Below are positions 55,191 to 64,000 of a DNA stretch of 64,000 bases, one piece after another (position 1 is the stretch's first letter; each line of letters opens with the position of its first letter). The notes beneath the pieces are model-generated. The model did no database searches. It was not told the origin of the DNA and worked only from the letters and a program-made list of their open reading frames with translations. The position numbers and the translations under genes were made by a program. Source of the DNA: Dermacentor variabilis (lineage: Eukaryota; Arthropoda; Arachnida; Ixodida; Ixodidae); assembly GCF_050947875.1 (NCBI RefSeq), contig NC_134570.1, positions 102,962,122 to 103,026,121 on the forward strand, given 5' to 3'.

Positions 55191-58100
55191 TAGTTAGACA
55201 ACACCAGCGGTGTTTCTGCATCTTTTTGATCATCGCAAAGTTCGTATATTAATAATTGTTACCCAATACCCCTCGAGGTGAGCTACCACTCGAGCCTTCC
55301 CAGCCCACTGGGTTCATATTGTCACACGAGTGCTCTCATCGTTACGACTGCGACGTTCAATGTGGAGATCCACAAGAACAAATCGCAGATAGAGTTAACC
55401 ATTTTCACACCAATGTCATCGCTAACACTACTTGCTCGCGCTAGAAGCAACACAAGCTTACAAACGATCATAATTCAACTTTCGATCGCACGCTAGTCGA
55501 CACGCTCTCAGTGCACAATATCGCCAATCATCTGGATAGAATCCTTGCTGGATGTTTTACTGTTATGTTCCGTTGTTTTTCACGAAGGCCATCTCCCGCA
55601 AAGAGTATACATTTTTGAGATTGACGAGGCAAGCAAGTATATAACTCATAAGGAGCAAATGTATAAAGGGTTACAGTGATTAAACAAATATAAGTAAATG
55701 AGGTTTCAGATTACATTGTTTCGACCGGGCATGACAACGATTTTTTCCCGCCAGTCACAGTGCTCTGACCGAAAACCGAATCATTTTGCTCAAACGTGTT
55801 GCCCCAATACTACATATGCTAAATGTACAAAAGTAAAGTGCGGTGCGTGGTCAAAGCTTCAAAGCCTTTGTGTACTGTTGTTGATATTGTAGTAATGCGG
55901 AGTTTTCCTCTTCATAAGAGCACAAAAATAAAAATATTAGAGATGGTAGCTAAGCGCAAATTACATTGGACGATCTTGGACTAAACCAGCAATTTGTTTT
56001 TTAATTGCGGGTTTGTCTTCTCCGCTGGTAGATCGCTGTGCGATCACTTCAACGGATTTTGTTTGTGTTCAACTGCAGCAAAAACGTCGATGCTACCGTT
56101 TCATTGCCAGGACCTTTATGCCCTCCACACAAACAAGAACGACCCCAGATAATTGGCACACGCGCGTTTATAGACTGATATTGTTTTGCTAATTTCAGTG
56201 TAGGGAAGTGTTTGCGAACGGAGTATTTTCTTAGTATCAGTCAAGTGTTAGCAGTGAGAAGCAGTTTGGTCGACCATCCCCATAAGGGCATACTAGCCAT
56301 TGTAGCGCTTTACTGTAGGACAAGTTAAGTGCTAAAAACTTGGTGTGTCTTGCGCTTACCGCAGGTCGTCCATCCATTCTGTTATGGTCACGATTAATGT
56401 TGTGTCCGTCAGGCCTCCTCCTCATCTTTAGCTTCACCATCGTGAGAGTGGACAGAGAAAGGAAGCATTCTTCACAATCAGCCCCAGCGGGATTCCACCA
56501 CTCGTAACTGCTGCAATTTGCATTCAGTGGCTGGGCATGCTAACCACATACTTAGTTTCACATTCGCTAGAGCGCGCAGAAAGAGCAGAGCTTTGGTCGC
56601 TATCACTACCCCGAACCCATGTCAATGATATATAAGTACGTGCAGGGGCTGGGCATGCTAAATTCTGCGCTACCACCTGCCGCCGCCACCTTAGATTTTC
56701 CATGTATACCTGGTTCTTCTTTTCGTCGCAGACGCATGCAGGACAAACGTGGATAAGAAAAAAATCTCAGTGCCCTTCCACTCTGCGAAGAAGAATATCC
56801 AGCAAAGCTGTCTATGTGGGCCCCTTAACGGCGAACTGCATCTCCGCCGTATGTCGGCCCCGCATTGCACTGTCTTCGGGATCGGACCACGTATGGGGAG
56901 TGCATAACACCTGCTTCACCTCCGCCGCGAGTCGGCCCGGCATTGCACTATCTTAGGGATCGGCCCACGTATGGGGAGTGCTTAACGTCTGTTTCACCTC
57001 CTCCATGGGTTGGCGTGGCATTGCACTATCTCCGAGATCAGCCCACGTATGGGGACTTTTTTCTTACAACGCAAATACGAAAATTTCCTTGGGCGGTAGA
57101 GGTATACAGCTTGGCTGTAAAACGTAACGGTGGCTAGTGCGGCTGGCTGACCGTGTCATTCACTTGGCCAGGCTAAATTTGTCGAAGCGCAGGTGGCCTT
57201 CAGCTACACGTAGATCACCACCTTAGCTATACGGTGAATATTCTTTCTCTGAATCTTTCAATTTAAAACCGTATCGCAGGACAAAAGTTCGACATACGAT
57301 TGTTTTCTTTCCTTGTTTTAAATCGAAAACACTATCCCGTATTGTTGAAGAAGCTGCATTAGTCGTGACCTAAATGCTTAATTTTGACAATCAACAAATT
57401 AAGATCGTATAGGAAAGTGTTATATGTCGTGGCCATTTCGCTGCAAAAGCATGAGGGCGCGGCACACTCATGCAAGGATACCACGCTGCCGATTCCTGCG
57501 GTCGGTAGGGGCTTTGACACTGTTCTACGGATTAATGAAAACAGAAGATATGATGGTTCTAGTGTTCTCGCATATAATCACACGAAATACAGAGCAACCT
57601 TTGCTTGGCAGGCAAAGTAACGAAAAAAATGGGATGATGCAACGCGATTGTCTGAATCTAACATTTTAAATTCAATTGGAAATTACATGAAAAAATATTA
57701 AAAGCCTTTGGAAAAGCAGTTGTAAATATAAGGTTCCGGAAAGGGCTACACCTGAACTAAATAAATGCAGCCTACTTGCATATGGAGGGTCTGAGACGGT
57801 TAAAGTCTTTGCATGTATTTCGAATTCCATGCCATGTGTGACTATGATACAGAGGGAATGTTTCGGACACCGCGGAAGAATAGAACTATGTCCTGGGTCA
57901 GGCTTCCAGCCGAAGTAATGTTTAATTTTCCCCTTTTACTAAGTTCGCCAGTCACACTTTACTTTCTACAGGCCTCTATCGTGCCTGTGGGGTTGGTCGA
58001 AACCTTTCCAAATGATCCAGAATTTTGATCAACCATGCAGAAAGAATAAGCTACCCTTCATCTCTGTTATGAATAAACTATATGACGACATAATATCGCC

Positions 58101-59096
58101 GCCAATAATGTAGTGTACTTCATAAATCTTTACAAACCAAACAGAGTTCTTAATGAAACAGCTTGTGATATTCAACGGTTTCTTAAAATTTTTATAATTT
58201 CTAATATTTCTGCCACCTAAATCTTTGGCCACTAATTATGTGTAACTGCTAACGCATGATCCCGTTCTTGACTAAATCTCCTGAATTACTATGCGCATAG
58301 GTGCATGCACCGAGACATTTGTCCTACTTTTCTATGCCATAAACCTCTGCTCACCCTTCCCTCGACAAACACGGCCTTCGCCAACATGACATGCCTACGT
58401 CGGTGTCTCATTTATTGTGTGAATCACCTTAAGTAAATATTCGCATTTAGCAATACCTTGTGAACGACGTGCTGCATGAACGTAACGATTTCATGAAATA
58501 TAAAAGTGCGACCGGCGGAATGCATAAACACGAACATACCATGATGTTAGATGTAGCATAAGTTAAGAACAACCCATCGCAACAATGAAGCAAATAGTAT
58601 TTTATTAACTACATCACACATTCAAATGCCAACATTGTGCAAGAAGTCCTTATTCCTTTATTAGCGCTGTCTGTTTTACCTGCCACTGCACTAAAATTAG
58701 AGCCCCAGTAATACGCATAGCTGTTTTGTGAGCCGTGGCCCGGTTTATCGCGGTCTTCACGCTGAGGATAATGCAGAGGGTGCGCTGGTCAAGTTCCCTC
58801 ATAGTAACGTAGTCACGGGGCTTATATGCCGAGAAATCTTTTTCGCTATTATCTGTAGGTGCTTGGCGGCACACTTTGCCAAACGAAGATTGATTGTGCT
58901 TGCAGCCGAATGTATAATAATTGCACTATTCCTAGTTGCATACCCACATCGCAGTATCACGCTGTGCTCCTTCCGGACTGCTTCTTGGATATTTCTTTGT
59001 TCCCTGTATTGAATGTAAGGACACTAATGGAGAAGATGTTTAGTTGTGCAGCATGTTTTCGCACGAACTAAATATTCAGCGAAATAAAAATGGTTT
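55191..59096. other. Intergenic
   Basis: No gene recognised apart from the minisatellite at 56840-57057 and a dispersed 30-bp motif at 57091-57120. Confidence 0.5.
56840..57057 (+). repeat. ~78-bp tandem repeat (3 units)
   Basis: Three copies containing GGCATTGCACTATCT and CCACGTATGGGGAGTGC, diverged from each other by about 10-15 percent by eye. Confidence 0.85.
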
Positions 59097-59146
59097 TCGA
59101 CCTGAACGATCGCCCTTTGTGTCGACCTGAATGATCGCCCTTTGTG
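59097..59146 (+). repeat. 25-bp direct repeat at Gypsy 5' edge
   Basis: TCGACCTGAACGATCGCCCT-TTGTG at 59097-59121 is repeated at 59122-59146 with one change (C to T). It marks the junction where Gypsy coding sequence begins. Confidence 0.8.
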
Positions 59147-60464
59147 TCAGACTACGGTCGTCAAGCATCGTATAAATACCGGCGACGCAGGACCTGTTCG
59201 CCGACGCCCATACCGGGTGTCGCCCTCTGAGCGACAAGTTATCCAGAGCGAAGTTGACAAGATGCTTGCCAAAGGAATTATTAAAGTCTCCTCCAGCCCG
59301 TGGGCGTCCCCTGTTGTTCTCGTCAAAAAGAAGGATAACAGCTGGCGATTCTGCGTTGACTATCGTCATCTAAACACGATCACCAAGAAAGATGTAAATC
59401 CACTTCCCCACATTGACGATGCTCTGGATTGTCTCCACGGTGCCCCTTATTTTTCATCTATAGACCTTCGCTCTGGATATTGGCAAATTGCCGTGGATGA
59501 AATGGACCGTGAAAAGACCGCATTTGTCACACCAGACGCCCTATATCAGTTCCGGGTAATGCCTTTTGGCTTGCGCAATGCCCCGGCGACCTTTGAACGG
59601 AATGTGGACATGTTCTTGCGTGGTTTGAAATGGTCCATCTGTTTGTGCTACTTGGATGACGTCATCGTATTCTCTTCAACTTTTGCGACTCATCTCGAAC
59701 GACTTTCATCTGTTCTTTCTGTTTTTCGCACCGCTGGCTTGCAGCTCAATTCGTCCAAGTGCCACTTATGTCACCGCCAAATAACCATGCTCGGACACCT
59801 CGTCGATTCGTCAGGCATTTGTCCCGACCCCGCTAAAGTTCGTGCTGTGCAAAATTTCTCCGTACCAACTTGTGCCAAAGATGTTCGCAGCTTTATTGGC
59901 CTTTGTTCGTACTTCCGCAGGTTTGTGGAAAGTTTCGCCCATGTTGCCCGTCCCCTGACTGACCTCCTGAAGAAAGACGTCCCTTTCTGTTGGGGCTCTG
60001 AACAAGCGTCTGCTTTCTCGCAGCTCATCACGCTGCTCACTACACCTCCTGTTCTCGCCCATTTTGACGCCACCGCTCCGACAAAAATCCGCATTGACAC
60101 CAGTGGCTACGGTATCGGCGCAGTTTTATCTCAACGCCAATGTGGGCACGACCGCGTCATCGCCTACGCTAGCCGCCTCCTGTCTCCTGCAGAGCGCAAT
60201 TACTCGATTACTGAGCGCGAGTGTCCGCCATCATTTGGGCGGTGGGCAAGTTCCGACCCTACATATATGGTCGACCATTTACAGTTAAAACACACCACCA
60301 CGCCCTTTGTTGGCTTTCCTCCCTCAAGGATCCCACCGGACGCCTCGGTCGCTGGGCCCTACGGCTGTAGGAATACACATACACTGTGGTCTACAAGTCG
60401 GGTCGTCTGCATCAGGACGCCGACTGCCTGTCTCGTCATCCCGTCGTTGTACCGGGCGGTTTAG
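59142..60464 (+). pseudogene. Gypsy reverse transcriptase/RNase H
   Basis: RT signature: KGIIKVSSSPWASPVVLVKK, FCVDYRHLN, SSIDLRSGYWQI (motif A), FRVMPFGLRNAPATFER (motif B) and CYLDDVIVFS (motif C, intact). RNase H follows, with KIRIDTSGYGIGAVLSQRQC and [20 protein letters not shown]. The frame is lost just after ITEREC near 60225, and the continuation ([16 protein letters not shown]) is in another frame. Everything before that point is uninterrupted. Confidence 0.85.
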
Positions 60465-61905
60465 TGGATGTCGCACTGATCTCGTTCTTTCGCTGTCTGC
60501 CTTGCAAGACATTGGCGCTGAACAACGACGCGATGAGTCGTTACACCCCGTTATCGAACGCCTGCTCTCTGATCCGTCTGACCCATCCCTTCACATGTTC
60601 GTACTACAAAATTGCATCCTGTATCGCCGCAACATGCACCCTGACGGGCCCGAGCTCCTAGCAGTCATTCCGTCTCATCTGCGACAGATTGTACTGCAGC
60701 AACTGCACGACATTCCCACCGCTGGACACCTTGGCGTCACGCGGACCTATGACCGAATTCGGCGACGGTTTTTCTGGCACCGTCTCAACCACTCCGTCTG
60801 GCGCTATGTTGCCGCGTGTGAGTCGTGTCAACGCCGGCGAAGACCAGCTGTGCCTCCGGCCGGACTGCTGCAGTCTTTGGATATACCGGCCGGCCCTTAT
60901 TTTCGCGTTGGCGTTGATCTTCTCCGACTATTCCCTATATTAAATGACGGAAATGGGTGGATTGCCGTCGCTATAATCTGTACAAATTCATAAGTCATTA
61001 CTAGAGCCCTACCGACCAGCTGCACTACAGACGCTGATTTCTTGCTTCACGACGTTATCTCGCACCACGGTGCACCTCGTCAACTTCTCACCGATCGCGG
61101 CAGATACTTTCTTGCCAAAGTCATAGACGACCAACTTCGATCATCTGCTACTAAACACAAACTTACTACCGCTTACCAACTTCAAACTAGCGGTCTTACC
61201 GAACGCCTGAATCGCCCATTAACTGACATGCTAGCAATGTATGTTTCCTCCGATCATCACGACTGGGACATTGCTCTACCATTTGTCACGTTCGCCTACA
61301 ATTCCTCGCGCCACGACGCAGCTGGCTATTCACCCTTCTATCTCCTCTTCGGCCGTGAGCCGACTTTGCCTTTCGATACTCTCCTTTCAACCACACTCGG
61401 CTCGCCGACAGAGTACACTCGGGATGTCATAGCCACCGCGACCCAAGCACGCCAGATTGCCCGCAATCGTCTTTCTGCTTCACAGACACGCCAGAAGTGC
61501 CGTTACAACCAGCACCATCACGACGTTCACTACTAACCAGGTGCTCTTTTGCTAGCTTGGTATCCAACTCGGTGTGTGGGTCTTTCGGAGAAATTCCTCT
61601 CGCGATACTATAGCCCTTACCACATCCTTCGTCAGGGGACCCCTGTGACATATGAAGTGTCTCCGCTGGAGGCCACGGTGCCTTCACCTCTCTCTGAATC
61701 ATCCACGTCAGCGGTCTCAAACCTTACCTTTCTCAGACCTATGAACCGCACGAATAAGGTGCTTTTTCCGACGGGGGTGATGTCACAGTCGGCAATGTGG
61801 GAAGAAGAGGACGATGATGGTGGCCTTGGAGACGACGAAGAAGAGTTAAGTTTTATCGCTGCTCTACGCTTGTCGGCTCAGCCATTAAAAGCCATCTGTA
61901 AATAG
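59145..61905 (+). mobile_element. Truncated Gypsy retrotransposon (pol only)
   Basis: Starts between protease and RT, runs through RT, RNase H and integrase, and ends after the C-terminal tail at 61905. No gag, protease or LTRs. Several frameshifts and stops, but far better preserved than the minus-strand Gypsy relics. Present only in copy B. It lies immediately left of the region that resumes the duplication match near 61985. Confidence 0.85.
60484..61905 (+). pseudogene. Gypsy integrase and C-terminal tail
   Basis: Zinc-binding HHCC domain (HDIPTAGHLGVTRTYDRIRR, then CESCQRRRRP) leads to the core. DDE residues are visible as D in VGVDLLRLFP, D in LLTDRGRYF and E in GLTERLNRPL. A stop near 60991 and a further one at 61534-61536 split the domain, and the tail in 61549-61905 (KFLSRYYSPYHILRQGTP, chromodomain-like linker) is again shifted. 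Non-functional as it stands. Confidence 0.8.
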
Positions 61906-61949
61906 ACGCACGCTTCTTCCTTCCCGTAACAATATGATCTACGGAGTTT

Positions 61950-63650
61950 TTCTCGGCAAGCCCAAGACGGTTGCCATAGCATGACTTGTATGGCACTATA
62001 ATAAAGAAAACAAAACGCAATTCCAGTCGTGATAATAGATGTTATGAATGCCAACTCTTGGCAGAAGCGGATTCCAAACAGTCATCAAGCTAACTACACA
62101 GAGACTCGTAATACTTGTAGCTGACAATGCAGAACTTGTGAATGTGCGATGAAACGATGTCGCGCATGTGGTATGTGCGTATGTGTCCTCCGATTTTTAG
62201 ACACTTTTCACGTTATTTTCACGTCTTCGCTGCATAACCATATATATCCCGCACTATAATCTCATCAAAGTTTCTCATTCACTTGAAATATGTGCCGAAT
62301 CCTCTGCGCCCACCCAGTCCTTCATAGGCGGTATGCCTGCGCTGGCACGCAGATGCAGACTTCATTGCTGTACTTATTGCTTTGACCTGTCGTCGGAACA
62401 GAAAAGTTGCACTAACATGTGTGCAGGTATCCCATTTGGCGATATGAAAGAAGATGTGCTAGAGATTAAGTGTATTATTTATTATCGTTGGCGATAACGC
62501 AAGCGCCTGACGCGTCCTGTAACAGCTTTTTCAAATAGCGCATTCATGCAAGTGTACGTTCCTGTTCGATACGATAGCCCACAGCCTTTGTAATACAATG
62601 TGGCAGCGCATTCGCTTCAACCATAAAAAAAGGCTTAAAGATTGAAAGGAAAAGGAACCCGTTCCGCGCGCACGTAGAGAGAGAGAGAGATAAAAATATA
62701 AATGGCGCTCGGACTTCTCGGTGCGCGTACCCCTCGTCGCCCTGGGCGCCTGCGCATGCGCGATGGCTGCAATGGCGGCACTTCATCTGTGCGCGTCAAT
62801 TTAAATTCTCAAAGGCTGCGCCAGGCACGTGAACGCTTGTTGCAGCGGTGTACGGTGCCTGCCTGTACCTTGGTGTCTGTGTTTACGTGTCTTCTTTGTG
62901 GCATCACACGTCAGCCACACTGAATGGTAAGATATGGCAAAGATTGACTCCGTCAATAGCTTATGATTAAGTGAGCGGATTTCGTAGGCTGCATGGCTGC
63001 ATGTAGCGTATGCGACTAGTGCATAGTGTCGGTTTGTCGTTTGCATGATTTGAAAGCGCGTTCTTCTCGCTTCTACTATACGGAAAGTTTTACGACAAGC
63101 GATCGCTCGCGCTTGTTGATTTTAGCGTCATAGTTGATGTGCGTAAAAAATAAAATACGCCATGTTTTACCTTGATACTGAGCAGCCACTAAGCGGATTG
63201 TGTGTGTTGAGCAGCCAGTGTGGGTAGATCTGATTTCACGGCGCTCAATCGGCCCGCCGTGAGCGCTGCGCCGCATGTGTAGTGAAATTCTCGTGACACG
63301 CTTTACCTATATATCTCGAAGTTGTGTTAGCGTGGGGAACTTTCAGAAAGACATATAGGTGAATAAATGCTAGCGTACGCGGATGAAAGGCTGTGTTTGC
63401 AAGGCATGCTTCAGCAGTACGTGCGCTGCCGTTTTCGCATAGGGTAAATGTAAACAGTATTTTTAAGGGTACTAGCAACCAATCTAAATATATGAAGCTA
63501 CAAAAGCTTTCGCGGCAAAAAACCAGCAATAAGTTCAGTCACACGGAGAAGCACCTTTAGACGAGTTTGTAACTTAATGCACGGGGTTTGGCGATAGTTC
63601 GATTATTTTTTTCGGATATCTTTTATGAACAGTATTAGATCTTGCCGTTG
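61950..63650. other. Intergenic; empty site of Penelope dimer
   Basis: Matches 18370-19396 and then 25252-25980 without the 5.8-kb insertion; the join is at 62919-62930. No gene recognised. Confidence 0.75.
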
Positions 63651-64000
63651 AGTGCGGGAATTGGCCGATGTTGAGGAGGATTTTGCGAACTGAAGGTTTA
63701 TTTACATTATTTACAGTAATAACACAAAGTATTGAACCGTCATAAAGTCATCGACGGCCAGCAGCAAATGGGACGCGGCAACCCGTGGCAAGAACGAAAA
63801 AAGCCTTCTCCCTGTATCTCTTATCTCTCTGTATTGCTCCCTTCGGTCTCTCGGAGTCCCGTCATTTTCGGCCAATCGTCGAGCCAGCTCAGGTGTCGTC
63901 ATTTTCCTCCAATGGTAGGCGCCTGTGCAAGTGCCGACACATTCGGCCAATGGGGACGCTCCAAGGCCTCCATTGTCCGCGGGTTTGCTTGCCTCCGGCG
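63651..64000. other. Unassigned window edge
   Basis: The duplication match fades here. The CT-rich, CpG-containing sequence after TTTATTTACATTATTTACAG (63698-63717) could be the start of another repeat running out of the window; no ends or coding motifs are visible. Confidence 0.25.

Larger units (their letters stand above)
38887..63650. repeat. Segmental duplication, copy B
   Basis: Right copy of the duplication listed at 1-25980. Specific to this copy are the arginine-rich repeat block, the tRNA-like unit, the CR1/L2-like LINE, two minisatellites and the plus-strand Gypsy. Absent here but present in A are the 4461-8269 LTR element and the Penelope dimer. Confidence 0.85.

Noticed and set aside
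59076..59369. Minus-strand and alternative-frame ORFs over the Gypsy and LINE coding regions
   Set aside because: Shadows of the pol and ORF2 frames; their translations contain no recognised motifs.
61906..61990. 3' LTR of the plus-strand Gypsy
   Set aside because: No TG...CA repeat and no matching sequence upstream of 59145; the element is truncated on both sides.

Overview
The window is eukaryotic and reads as arthropod genomic DNA, most likely an ixodid (hard) tick. This is inference from three things: a pair of intron-containing AAPAV-repeat cuticle genes, a dense mix of Penelope, RTE, CR1/L2-like, I/R1-like, Gypsy and Harbinger elements, and long TA microsatellites. There is no sign of bacterial or viral gene organisation, and no operons.

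Layout. The host genes seen with confidence are two paralogous secreted cuticle proteins (A, 96-3255; B, 38982-42334). They lie in the two copies of a tandem segmental duplication: copy A is about 1-25980 and copy B about 38887-63650. The offset is 38886 bp at the promoters and changes wherever one copy has gained an insertion. Both genes have the same unusual structure. Exon 1 ends exactly after the ATG, one large exon carries almost all the protein, and intron 2 splits the TAA stop codon.

Copy A then carries: a young LTR element with equal-length, apparently identical LTRs (4461-8269); a decayed minus-strand Gypsy (about 9125-12904); a 5'-truncated I/R1-like LINE with RNase H (12905-15975); an 84-bp-arm palindrome between TA repeats that contains a hammerhead-like ribozyme (16177-16345); an internally deleted Harbinger (16757-17978); and a 5.8-kb head-to-head dimer of Penelope-like elements (19397-25239) with one dead and one intact copy. 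The interval 26000-38880 has no counterpart in the window. It holds a truncated RTE LINE with a broken catalytic residue, a diffuse GTCTATAGAC-type repeat field, an 807-bp TIR element with a Myb/SANT-like remnant, and one possible exon.

Copy B carries: cuticle gene B; the same Gypsy relic (about 44400-46700); an arginine-rich 17-aa repeat reading frame; a tRNA-derived SINE-like unit; a large CR1/L2-like LINE on the minus strand (48788 to about 53850); two minisatellites; and a frameshifted Gypsy pol (59145-61905). It ends with sequence matching the flanks of copy A's Penelope insertion.

How it fits together. Because the locus is duplicated, copy B preserves unoccupied target sites for two copy A insertions: the LTR element (43539-43543) and the Penelope dimer (62919-62930). 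Each is duplicated as a target-site duplication in copy A. The Gypsy relic occurs in both copies and so predates the duplication. The most interesting element is the CR1/L2-like LINE. Its ORF1 carries a 2A-type ribosome-skipping motif, ORF1 and ORF2 are in the same frame separated by one UGA with no AUG at the start of ORF2, and its 5' end is built of four 288-bp tandem units, each with a CRE, a TATA-like box and the ORF1 start codon.
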